From the NCBI RefSeq assembly GCF_024666595.1, contig NZ_CP088296.1, positions 558,001-622,000 of the forward strand: a DNA stretch of 64,000 nucleotides, given 5' to 3'. The position numbers were made by a program, and so were the translations under genes. Each line of letters starts with the position of its first letter. Within the stretch, counting starts at the first letter, position 1. Below, one piece after another: positions 57,695 to 64,000 of the stretch. The notes beneath the pieces are model-generated. The model searched no databases and was not told the origin of the DNA. It was given only the letters and a program-made list of their open reading frames with translations. The DNA is from Sphingomonas sp. J315 (lineage in GTDB: Bacteria > Pseudomonadota > Alphaproteobacteria > Sphingomonadales > Sphingomonadaceae).

Positions 57695-58294
57695 ATGGGC
57701 CTGATCCCGGTCAAGCCCGGCGAGGTGGCGACGATCGTCACCAGCCTGGAAATGCGCGAAAAACCGCGCCCCCGCCCCCTGCCCGATTCGCCGCTGCGAC
57801 TGGTGCGCTGGGAAGCGCCGAGCCCCGACAAATACCGGACATTGTTCGCCCGCGTCGGCTCGCCCTGGTTGTGGTTCTCCCGCCTCGTGATGGACGAAAC
57901 CCGACTGACCGCGATCATCCACGACCCGCGAATCGAGATTTTCGCAGTGGTCGATCCCCGGGGGATCGAGGTCGGGATGCTCGAACTAGACTATCGCGAG
58001 ACGGCGACGTGCGAGATGTCGTTCGTCGGCCTTGTCCCCGAGCTGACCGGCGCGGGCCATGGCCGCTGGCTGATGGCGCACGCCCTGATGCGCGCTTGGC
58101 AGCCCGATGTAACCCGGGTGTGGGTGCACACCTGCACGCTCGACCATCCCACGGCGCTGGGCTTCTACCGGGCGTCGGGCTTCGTGCCATTCAACCGCGT
58201 GATCGAAACTTTCGCCGATCCGCGCGTCACCGGGCATTTGCCGCGGGACGCCGCTCCTCACATCCCGTTGATCGACCCGCCCAGCCGCCGATAG
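57695..58294 (+). CDS. GNAT family N-acetyltransferase
   Basis: A 199-residue acetyltransferase. Acetyl-CoA binding region VPELTGAGHGRWLMAHALMR (Q/RxxGxG/A-like) and the C-terminal TLDHPTALGFYRASGFVPFN, typical for GNAT. The substrate is not known. It follows hemF immediately, so it is in the trmL-hemF operon. The last 37 nt overlap the end of the opposite-strand membrane protein. Confidence 0.88.
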   Translation: MGLIPVKPGEVATIVTSLEMREKPRPRPLPDSPLRLVRWEAPSPDKYRTLFARVGSPWLWFSRLVMDETRLTAIIHDPRIEIFAVVDPRGIEVGMLELDYRETATCEMSFVGLVPELTGAGHGRWLMAHALMRAWQPDVTRVWVHTCTLDHPTALGFYRASGFVPFNRVIETFADPRVTGHLPRDAAPHIPLIDPPSRR

Positions 58295-58998
58295 ATCGCG
58301 ATCCGCACCAGGGTAAAGAATACCCAGGTCGCGGTGACTGCCAGCGCCAGCGGCACCAGAATCAGCCCGAGCGCGATTTGCGAACCGCCGATCAACGGTG
58401 CCAACGCGCCGAACGCAAGCGCGATCGACAGCACGACCGCGCCGATGAACAGCGCCAGACCAACCGCAAAAAAGCCGATCTTCCAGCCATTTTTCTCGCT
58501 CAGTTCAAACCCGCGCGTGATCGCCTTCCACGCGCCGCGCTGTGGCTCGGCAGCATAGGCAACGCCCATCATCCAGGTACGCCCGAAGACATAGATGGCA
58601 GGAACGACGAGCAGGTACATGCCGAGCTGAATCAGCGCGTTGACGAGCACCCCGATCAGGAAAAAGGGGACGAGCCGCATCAGGCTGGACGTCAGCAAAG
58701 CGCCAATCGTCTCACCCCGGCGCAGATACAGGCTGAGGATCGCCAGACCACCAAACTCGGTCAGCGCCATGATCAGCCCCATCCAGCCGAGATTGGACAG
58801 GAAGAATGCGTTGATGACCTCGCGGGTCTGTTCGCGATCGCCACCCTCGGGAAGCTGGATGCCGCTGGTCACGGCGAGAATGAAGAGGCCCAGCATCGGC
58901 AGGAACAGGAACATCCCCGCGACCGGCCACATCAGGTCACGGTCGGTACGCCACAGGATCGCGGCGTCGCTCAATGCGCCGCGGAACGAGAATTTCAT
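58258..58998 (-). CDS. Polytopic membrane protein of unknown function
   Basis: A 246-residue protein with about six membrane helices (VAGMFLFLPMLGLFILAVTS, IGFFAVGLALFIGAVVLSIA, ALGLILVPLALAVTATWVFF). The layout, with a glycerophosphoryl-diester-phosphodiesterase-membrane-like or DUF975-like pattern WKAITRGFELSEKNGWKIGF, is shared with its upstream neighbour (IARSWSLTRG). The two likely arose from one family and may work as a pair; its ATG overlaps that gene's stop (ATGA at 58995-58998). Confidence 0.65.
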   Translation of the reverse strand: MKFSFRGALSDAAILWRTDRDLMWPVAGMFLFLPMLGLFILAVTSGIQLPEGGDREQTREVINAFFLSNLGWMGLIMALTEFGGLAILSLYLRRGETIGALLTSSLMRLVPFFLIGVLVNALIQLGMYLLVVPAIYVFGRTWMMGVAYAAEPQRGAWKAITRGFELSEKNGWKIGFFAVGLALFIGAVVLSIALAFGALAPLIGGSQIALGLILVPLALAVTATWVFFTLVRIAIYRRLGGSINGM

Positions 58999-59819
58999 AC
59001 TGCGGCGGCCGCCTCTTTGCGGGCGAGCAGCGCGATGTAGAGCTTGGCGAGGAACGCGGTGCCCAGCACGGTGAAGCCGGTCGAAACCGTACCGCCGACA
59101 ATAGTGGTCAGCACCGAGGCAAGCGACAGCCCATCCTCACCCCGCCCGGCAACAAGATACATGACAGCGCCGAACGCCGTGGTGGCGGCAAGATTGGCGA
59201 CGATCGAGACGATCGCGTAGAGGATCAGCACGCCGACGACCTTTAGCGCAACGCCGCGCGTGAGGCTCCAGGAGCGGGCAATCGCACCAATCGCCAGCCG
59301 GTCACCCACAATCGCGGGGACGACCACAGCGAGCCGCGCGAACACCCAGACGGCGAGGACAATGATCACCAGACCATACAGGCTCGCCCACAGGGTGACG
59401 CTTTCGGGAATGGTCGGCATCGTACCGCTATCGATCCCGCTGAGGTCGACACCGGCGACCGCTAGCATCACGCCAAGCGGAATGACCAGCAGCAACCCCG
59501 CAACCAGCATGACGATTGCGAGCAGCAATGCGGCGGGAAAGCGACGAGTCGCGACGCGCGTCGCATCGCGACCGAGCGACGGGTCGATCGCCAGCGCAGT
59601 CACCGCCAGCTGGCCCCAAAAACTGACTAGGGCGAGCAGAAAAACGCCGAGCCCGAGCCACATCGCTGTCGTCGACGGAGCGGTCGGCTGAAGCGAGGAG
59701 AGATTGGCCGAGATGGTGGTCGGAACAAAGATCGCGAGCAATGCGATTGGCAATAGATTGCCCAGATTGTCGCTGAGGAATTCCGCAGTACGATCCCAGA
59801 CACTACCCATACTGACCAT
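58995..59819 (-). CDS. Polytopic membrane protein, paired with the next gene
   Basis: A 274-residue membrane protein with about six helices (LGLGVFLLALVSFWGQLAVT, LLLAIVMLVAGLLLVIPLGV, ASLYGLVIIVLAVWVFARLA). The segment GDRLAIGAIARSWSLTRGVA is like that in GPDP-membrane/DUF7847-type proteins. The ATG at 59819 is chosen because AAAGGGGGC lies 8-10 nt upstream; ATG 59810 is an alternative. Coupled to the following gene and divergent from lipB with 52 nt between starts. Confidence 0.65.
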   Translation of the reverse strand: MVSMGSVWDRTAEFLSDNLGNLLPIALLAIFVPTTISANLSSLQPTAPSTTAMWLGLGVFLLALVSFWGQLAVTALAIDPSLGRDATRVATRRFPAALLLAIVMLVAGLLLVIPLGVMLAVAGVDLSGIDSGTMPTIPESVTLWASLYGLVIIVLAVWVFARLAVVVPAIVGDRLAIGAIARSWSLTRGVALKVVGVLILYAIVSIVANLAATTAFGAVMYLVAGRGEDGLSLASVLTTIVGGTVSTGFTVLGTAFLAKLYIALLARKEAAAAV

Positions 59820-59871
59820 GTGAACAGCCCCCTTTGGGTGATCGTTAGCCGATCCGCGCGCGGCGCGCCAC

Positions 59872-60597
59872 ATGCTTGCCCACATGCTTGCGCTGGCGCG
59901 TCCGGCATCGCATCTGACGACGATGGAACTGGTCGAAGGCATCGAATGGCGCGTCTCCCAAGGGCACGTCCCCTACCCCGAGGCGCTGGCGGAAATGGAG
60001 GCGCGGGTTGCGGCAATCCAGGCAGGTGAGGGTCGCGAGCAGATCTGGCTGCTCGAACATCCGCCCGTCTATACCGCCGGGACCAGCGCCGATCCCGCCG
60101 AACTGATCGACCCGCGCTTCCCCGTCTTCGCGACCGGTCGCGGCGGGCGCTACACCTATCACGGCCCTGGGCAGCGGATCGGCTATGCGATGCTCGACCT
60201 GTCGCGGCGCAACAGGGATGTCCGCTGCTACGTCCATGCGGTGGAGGGTTGGGTGATCGCGGCGCTGGGAGAACTGGGCATCAACGCATTCCGCGCCGAG
60301 GGTCGGATCGGCATCTGGACCCGCGATGGTGGCGAGGAGGCGAAGATCGGCGCGATCGGGGTGCGCGTGCGCCGATGGGTGACAATGCATGGCTTTGCGG
60401 TGAACCTGGACCCCGACCTCAATGACTTTGGTGGAATCGTCCCGTGCGGCCTGCCCGAATTTCCCGTAACCAGCGCCGCCCGGCTGGGAAAATCGATCTC
60501 GCCTGAAACCTTTGACGCGGCGCTGGCGTTTGCGTTCCCGGCCTTTCTCAACTCCGTGGGCGGGGCATGTGCGCGCGCATCCGACAGCAAGGGTTGA
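59872..60597 (+). CDS. lipB: Octanoyl-[acyl carrier protein]:protein octanoyltransferase
   Basis: Moves octanoate from ACP to the lipoyl domains of dehydrogenases and GcvH, first step of lipoate assembly. 241 residues. Signatures: [36 protein letters not shown], the catalytic lysine in [20 protein letters not shown] and the cysteine in [14 protein letters not shown] 59872 is used; ATG 59884 is also possible. Confidence 0.95.
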   Translation: MLAHMLALARPASHLTTMELVEGIEWRVSQGHVPYPEALAEMEARVAAIQAGEGREQIWLLEHPPVYTAGTSADPAELIDPRFPVFATGRGGRYTYHGPGQRIGYAMLDLSRRNRDVRCYVHAVEGWVIAALGELGINAFRAEGRIGIWTRDGGEEAKIGAIGVRVRRWVTMHGFAVNLDPDLNDFGGIVPCGLPEFPVTSAARLGKSISPETFDAALAFAFPAFLNSVGGACARASDSKG

Positions 60598-60684
60598 GGG
60601 CGTGGCGCTAAGCGTTTAATGTCTATCACGGTGCGGGGTTTAAGCGGTGAACCGCCCCCGCCTTAATCTAGGGAGCCCAATCAT

Positions 60685-60933
60685 ATGCGTGCACTACTCA
60701 CCAAGGCCGTTGCCGGTTCGATGATCGCCAGCGCCGCGCTGCTCGTTTCGGCCTGCGGCGGCACCACTGAGACCACTGCGGACAACACCACGGTCCTGGA
60801 CGTGAACGCGACCGACCCGGTGCTCGACGGCACCACCACCGACAACATGACCATGGTCGATGGCGCCACCGGCAACGACACCGGCATGGCGGGCGACGCC
60901 ATGGCGAACGACACCATGGGTAACGGCATGTAA
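60685..60933 (+). CDS. Short Thr/Asp/Asn-rich lipoprotein
   Basis: An 82-residue protein: signal and lipobox (KAVAGSMIASAALLVSAC|GG), then a low-complexity tail rich in Thr, Asp, Asn, Met and Gly (TDNMTMVDGATGNDTGMAGD). It is probably disordered on the outer membrane or in the periplasm. No function is known. A strong terminator follows. Confidence 0.7.
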   Translation: MRALLTKAVAGSMIASAALLVSACGGTTETTADNTTVLDVNATDPVLDGTTTDNMTMVDGATGNDTGMAGDAMANDTMGNGM

Positions 60934-60962
60934 TCTGCCGCAAGCGGCACTTACATGACGCG

Positions 60963-60999
60963 GGGCCGTCCGGGCGACCGGGCGGCCCTGTTCTTTTTC
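60963..60999 (+). terminator. Intrinsic terminator after the short lipoprotein gene
   Basis: GGGCCGTCCGG GCGA CCGGGCGGCCC forms an 11-bp stem with one G-T pair, followed by TGTTCTTTTTC. It is 30 nt after the stop codon at 60933. Confidence 0.88.
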
Positions 61000-61153
61000 G
61001 GTGACGACCGCGTCGTCGCGCGGCGCGTCCCGCATGTCCCACGGCGGGGCGCGGCCCCTTGCGCGACCGCAACGACTCGGCACCAAAAACTGCTTGGGCG
61101 CGACGACAAAACTCCGTAACCCAGCGCCAGTCAGGGTTCGAGAGGGTTGGTTG

Positions 61154-61843
61154 ATGTTCGGTTCGCGTATGGTGTTCTCGACAGTCCTGGGCGGGGCGAT
61201 GCTCGCGGCAACGCCCGCCTCCGCGCAATTCTATTTCAAGGCACCCGAGATAGGCAGCCAGCGCATCACGGGGGACGAACCCGGCATGCTCGCATCGCCG
61301 CTGCCCGGAGCGACCCCAGCGGAACTGCGTGCGGCAATGGTATGGAATCTGCGCGCTGCGCTCAACGTCGCGGCGCTGCAGTGTCAGTTTGGCCCGACCT
61401 TGCTGACCCTGCCCAACTACAACACGATCCTGCGCGATCATAAGGTTGAGCTGAACAGTTCCTACAGCGTGCTGAGCAAATATTTTTTGCGGACCCACAA
61501 GACCCCCAAGGCGGGCCAGACCGCGCTCGACCAATATGGCACGCGCGTCTATTCCAGCTATTCGGCGGTGCATGCTCAGCTGACCTTCTGCCAGGCTGCT
61601 GACGCGGTCTCGAACGCGGCGGTGTTCACCCCGCGCGGGGGCTTTGGCGAACTGGCGGCGGAACAGTTGCCGGTGATCCGCAATAGCCTGATCCGCTGGG
61701 GCGAGCAGCAATTCCCGATGCGGACGCCGCTTCAATCATCCTTTGTCTATCCCGAATTCGCGAATGAGGATTGTTGGGACAAGGGCGGCTATCACCCCGA
61801 ACAGTGCGCGCCGGGCGCGAAGAAAAGAAAAAGGAAGCGCTAA
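61154..61843 (+). CDS. Exported protein of unknown function
   Basis: A 229-residue secreted protein. Signal peptide MVFSTVLGGAMLAATPASAQ after a short lead (MFGSR). The mature part starts FYFKAPEIGSQRITGDEPGM and contains LRAALNVAALQCQFGPTLLT and YSAVHAQLTFCQAADAVSNA, with Cys spaced as if for disulfides, and a basic end (KKRKRKR). Start ATG 61154 follows GAGAGGG. I recall similar proteins in sphingomonads, none with a known role. Confidence 0.7.
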   Translation: MFGSRMVFSTVLGGAMLAATPASAQFYFKAPEIGSQRITGDEPGMLASPLPGATPAELRAAMVWNLRAALNVAALQCQFGPTLLTLPNYNTILRDHKVELNSSYSVLSKYFLRTHKTPKAGQTALDQYGTRVYSSYSAVHAQLTFCQAADAVSNAAVFTPRGGFGELAAEQLPVIRNSLIRWGEQQFPMRTPLQSSFVYPEFANEDCWDKGGYHPEQCAPGAKKRKRKR

Positions 61844-61854
61844 CCCGGAGCCGA

Positions 61855-61916
61855 ATTCAGCTGCGCTGAATCTCGGGACCGGCCCGATTCCGCGACCGTT
61901 TCAGCTTAGCTGAAAC
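61855..61916. terminator. Two TTCAGC...GCTGAA hairpins between convergent genes
   Basis: ATTCAGC TGC GCTGAAT (61855-61871) and GTTTCAGCT T AGCTGAAAC (61898-61916) are two short palindromes with the same core, 26 nt apart. They lie between the stop at 61843 on the plus strand and the queE stop at 61922 on the minus strand. They may act as a two-way terminator, though the T runs are weak. The shared core suggests a duplicated small repeat. Confidence 0.5.
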
Positions 61917-61921
61917 AAGCT

Positions 61922-62554
61922 CTACCGCAGACCAAGCGTCTTGTGCGCCTGAAGCGTCAGGCGCCAGCGTGGGCGGGCGAGCGCGAAATCGACCGCCGCC
62001 TGGACATTGGCGGCCGCGTCGGCGTCGTCCATCGGCTGGATCAGGAAATGGGTGAAATCCCATCGCTCGATGTCCGCGACATCGGTCCCCGGCTGGGGCC
62101 AGACCAGCTTGAGTTCGTCGCCCCGCCGCTGGACCACGTCGCTCCCCGCCTTGGGACTGATGCACACCCAATCGATGCCGGGATTGACGGGCAAGGTCCC
62201 GTTGCTCTCGATCGCGATGCGGAAACCGCGCGCGTGCAGCGCATCGACCAGCGCGCTATCGACCTGCAGCATCGGTTCGCCCCCGGTCAGCACGACGAAG
62301 CGGCGCTCAGTTCCCTCACCCCAAAACCCGATGACCGCGTCCGCGAGCGCATCGGCATCGGCAAACTTGCCGCCGCCCAGGCCATCGGTACCGACGAACT
62401 GCGTGTCACAGAATTTGCAGATCGCGGTCGCCCGGTCCTGCTCCCGTCCCGACCAGAGATTACACCCGGCGAAGCGAACGAACACGGCGCGCGCGCCGGC
62501 ATTCACGCCCTCCCCCTGAAGGGTCAGGAACATCTCCTTGACCGCATAGCTCAT
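61922..62554 (-). CDS. queE: 7-carboxy-7-deazaguanine synthase, CX14CX2C type
   Basis: Radical SAM enzyme that makes the deazapurine ring of queuosine from CPH4. 210 residues from ATG 62554. The cluster cysteines are C in VRFAGCNLWSGREQD and in AICKFCDTQFVG, which gives the spacing CX14CX2C in place of the usual CX3CX2C, as known for the Burkholderia multivorans enzyme. Other signatures: FLTLQGEGVNAG, FVVLTGGEPMLQ and IAIESNGT. It follows queC by 10 nt. Confidence 0.94.
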   Translation of the reverse strand: MSYAVKEMFLTLQGEGVNAGARAVFVRFAGCNLWSGREQDRATAICKFCDTQFVGTDGLGGGKFADADALADAVIGFWGEGTERRFVVLTGGEPMLQVDSALVDALHARGFRIAIESNGTLPVNPGIDWVCISPKAGSDVVQRRGDELKLVWPQPGTDVADIERWDFTHFLIQPMDDADAAANVQAAVDFALARPRWRLTLQAHKTLGLR

Positions 62555-62564
62555 TGCAAATGCC

Positions 62565-63251
62565 TCAGACGGGGACCGCATAGCGGGTTGGGTCGGGGAT
62601 TCCGGCTTCCTCGAACCCCTTGGAGCGAAGTCGGCAACTGTCGCACTCGCCGCAATGCACGCCGCCCGGCGCAGGGTCGTAGCACGACCAGCTGAGCCCT
62701 AGATCGAGGCCAAGCTCGGTCCCCTTGCGCACAATGTCCGCCTTGCTCATCATCGCCAGCGGTGCCCGAATGCGGAACGGATTGCCCTCGACCCCGGCCT
62801 TGGTGGCCAGTTCGGCGAGCTTCTCGAACCCCTCGATGAACTCCGGACGGCAATCGGGATAGCCCGAGTAATCGAGCGCGTTGACGCCGATATACAGGTC
62901 GCGCGCGCCAATCGCCTCCGCCCACCCAAGGGCGAGGCTGAGGAAGATGGTGTTGCGCGCGGGGACATAGGTCACCGGAATGTCTGTCCCGACGCCGCCT
63001 TTGGGGACAGCGATATCGGCGGTCAGCGCCGATCCGCCAAACAACGACAGGTCGAGCGGGAGGACGATGTGCCGCTCGGCACCGACATCGTTGGCGATTC
63101 GCCGCGCGGCGGCCAACTCGACCTGATGGCGCTGGTTATAGTCGATCGACAGGGCAAGGATGCGGTGCCCGTCGGCACGCGCGCACGCGGCCGAGACATA
63201 GGAATCGAGTCCGCCCGATACGAGCGCGACGGCATAGCTGGATTGGCTCAT
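62565..63251 (-). CDS. queC: 7-cyano-7-deazaguanine synthase
   Basis: ATP-dependent conversion of CDG to preQ0 in the queuosine pathway. 228 residues from ATG 63251 ([20 protein letters not shown]). The PP-loop is SGGLDS; zinc ligands are C in [20 protein letters not shown]. Forms a two-gene operon with queE directly downstream. No queD or queF was seen in the window. Confidence 0.95.
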   Translation of the reverse strand: MSQSSYAVALVSGGLDSYVSAACARADGHRILALSIDYNQRHQVELAAARRIANDVGAERHIVLPLDLSLFGGSALTADIAVPKGGVGTDIPVTYVPARNTIFLSLALGWAEAIGARDLYIGVNALDYSGYPDCRPEFIEGFEKLAELATKAGVEGNPFRIRAPLAMMSKADIVRKGTELGLDLGLSWSCYDPAPGGVHCGECDSCRLRSKGFEEAGIPDPTRYAVPV

Positions 63252-63305
63252 TCCCGTCTCGCTAGCCCCTTTGCCGCAACGCGGCAAGAAAGGGCGGCAC
63301 GAGGA

Positions 63306-63707
63306 CTAGCGGCACGCGCCCGTGCGGCGACCTTCATATTCGAAGGAGAAAGGCAGGCCACGGCTGATCCCCTGGCTTTCGATGCGAACCAGCCGCGGCG
63401 TTTCCACCACGACGCGGGTCGCGCCATTGCCGACGCCGGGGCAGCTATAGGTAATCCGACCACCGAGCGACCCGTCCTCGACAACGAAGCGCGTGCACGC
63501 CGCACCGCGATGTTGCAGTTGGAGCAGAAGTTGAGGATCGGTAATGCAGATCGACCGGGTGGTGCCGTCCGGCGCACGCAACGTCCACTCGCCCCGCTCG
63601 ATCCCGGCGAGCGCGGTCAGGCCATTATCAGCACGACCGGCAGCGCTGCCTGCGGCAAGGGGGGCCAGCAGCGCAGCTGCGATCAACAGGGGGCGAAGCA
63701 TCAACAT
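63306..63707 (-). CDS. Small periplasmic protein of unknown function
   Basis: A 133-residue exported protein with signal peptide MLMLRPLLIAAALLAPLAAG. Mature part begins RADNGLTALAGIERGEWTLR and has four cysteines (SICITDP, AACTRFV, YSCPGVG, TGACR) that could form two disulfides. The pattern with GEW at the start and R-F-V-V-E-D resembles DUF3617-like small proteins, but this is weak. It sits 54 nt upstream of queC in the same direction. Confidence 0.65.
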   Translation of the reverse strand: MLMLRPLLIAAALLAPLAAGSAAGRADNGLTALAGIERGEWTLRAPDGTTRSICITDPQLLLQLQHRGAACTRFVVEDGSLGGRITYSCPGVGNGATRVVVETPRLVRIESQGISRGLPFSFEYEGRRTGACR

Positions 63708-63757
63708 TTCATCGCTCCTTTACCACGTTTCACCTGTCTATTCGCTGACGAAATCGG

Positions 63758-64000
63758 TCAGGCGAAACTGTCGAGCGCGATCGGGAACTTCTTCGCGCAG
63801 AATGCGCAATCGACGGTGATGAAGCCATCCTCGGCCATCTCGGCGCGATCCGCTTCGGGGAACTTCGCCAGCACCGATCCGATATAGTCGGGGTCGCAGC
63901 GGCATCCGCGGACGAGATCGCCGCCGGTCTGCACACGTACCTCATCCTCGTTGAACAGCCGCCAAAGCAACGTTTCGAGTGGAGTCGCCGCGTCGGCCAG
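63758..64000 (-). CDS. hslO: Hsp33 redox chaperone, C-terminal part only
   Basis: The last 80 residues of the redox-switched holdase chaperone Hsp33; the start lies beyond the right edge. The zinc/redox motif is visible as RGCRCDPDYIGSVLAKF, then EDGFITVDCAFCAKKF, giving CxC and CxxC. The linker TLLWRLFNEDEVRVQTGG before it is typical. Under oxidation the four cysteines form disulfides and activate the chaperone. Confidence 0.9.
   Translation of the reverse strand: MADAATPLETLLWRLFNEDEVRVQTGGDLVRGCRCDPDYIGSVLAKFPEADRAEMAEDGFITVDCAFCAKKFPIALDSFA

Overview
The window is a GC-rich (by eye well above 60%) chromosomal segment of an aerobic alphaproteobacterium, most likely Sphingomonas or a close sphingomonad. 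This rests on the gene families (TTG-started ThrB type II homoserine kinase, type 3 prolyl-tRNA synthetase, DUF6152/DUF6644-like pair, alphaproteobacterial cpa/tad operon, petABC) and on several families of GC-rich intergenic inverted repeats. No rRNA, tRNA, CRISPR array, prophage or insertion sequence was recognised. It looks like core chromosome, with one less typical stretch around 21.1-22.0 kb.

Layout. 0-2.4 kb: end of an unknown gene and RNase R (rnr). 2.4-12.6 kb: periplasmic and membrane proteins, a short GlpD-like dehydrogenase, ProS, an EamA permease, and an ATGA-linked trio (serine hydrolase, DUF938 methyltransferase, TMEM175-like channel). 12.6-17.5 kb: the glycine cleavage operon gcvT-gcvH-gcvPA-gcvPB behind a tandem glycine riboswitch. 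17.7-25.7 kb: lipoprotein, ispH, thrB-rnhA, a TSUP transporter, small conserved proteins, an FAD oxidoreductase and a lysophospholipase-like hydrolase. 25.8-32.9 kb: Tad/Flp pilus export genes cpaA-B-C-D-E-tadB-tadC, without cpaF and without pilin genes. 33.0-42.6 kb: ppdK, glyQ-glyS, a TraB-like lipoprotein, rplY and pth. 42.6-52.5 kb: surface and secreted proteins, ychF, a TspO-like protein, an MpaB-type oxygenase, and a Met/His-rich pair that may handle copper. 52.7-56.1 kb: apt and the bc1 complex petA-petB-petC. 56.4-64.0 kb: trmL-hemF-GNAT, two membrane proteins, lipB, small secreted proteins, queC-queE and the start-less end of hslO.

How genes work together. The riboswitch couples glycine level to glycine breakdown, while glyQS charges tRNA with the same amino acid. 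The petABC cluster makes the quinol-cytochrome c oxidoreductase. queC and queE are two steps of the queuosine precursor route. The cpa/tad genes form most of a type IVc pilus machine, but the motor ATPase and the pilin must be encoded elsewhere if it works.

Sequence quality. At least ten places show a one-base gain or loss, mostly in homopolymer runs, that breaks an otherwise intact gene: rnr twice, the gene at 2450, the TMEM175-like gene, cpaB/cpaC, cpaC, two lipoproteins, the copper-associated barrel protein and petC. In each case a single-base change restores one continuous protein, so I read them as probable sequencing or assembly errors and annotate the genes across the break. The most interesting sequence feature is an 80-bp palindromic repeat element lying in frame inside glyS and adding about 26 residues to the enzyme.
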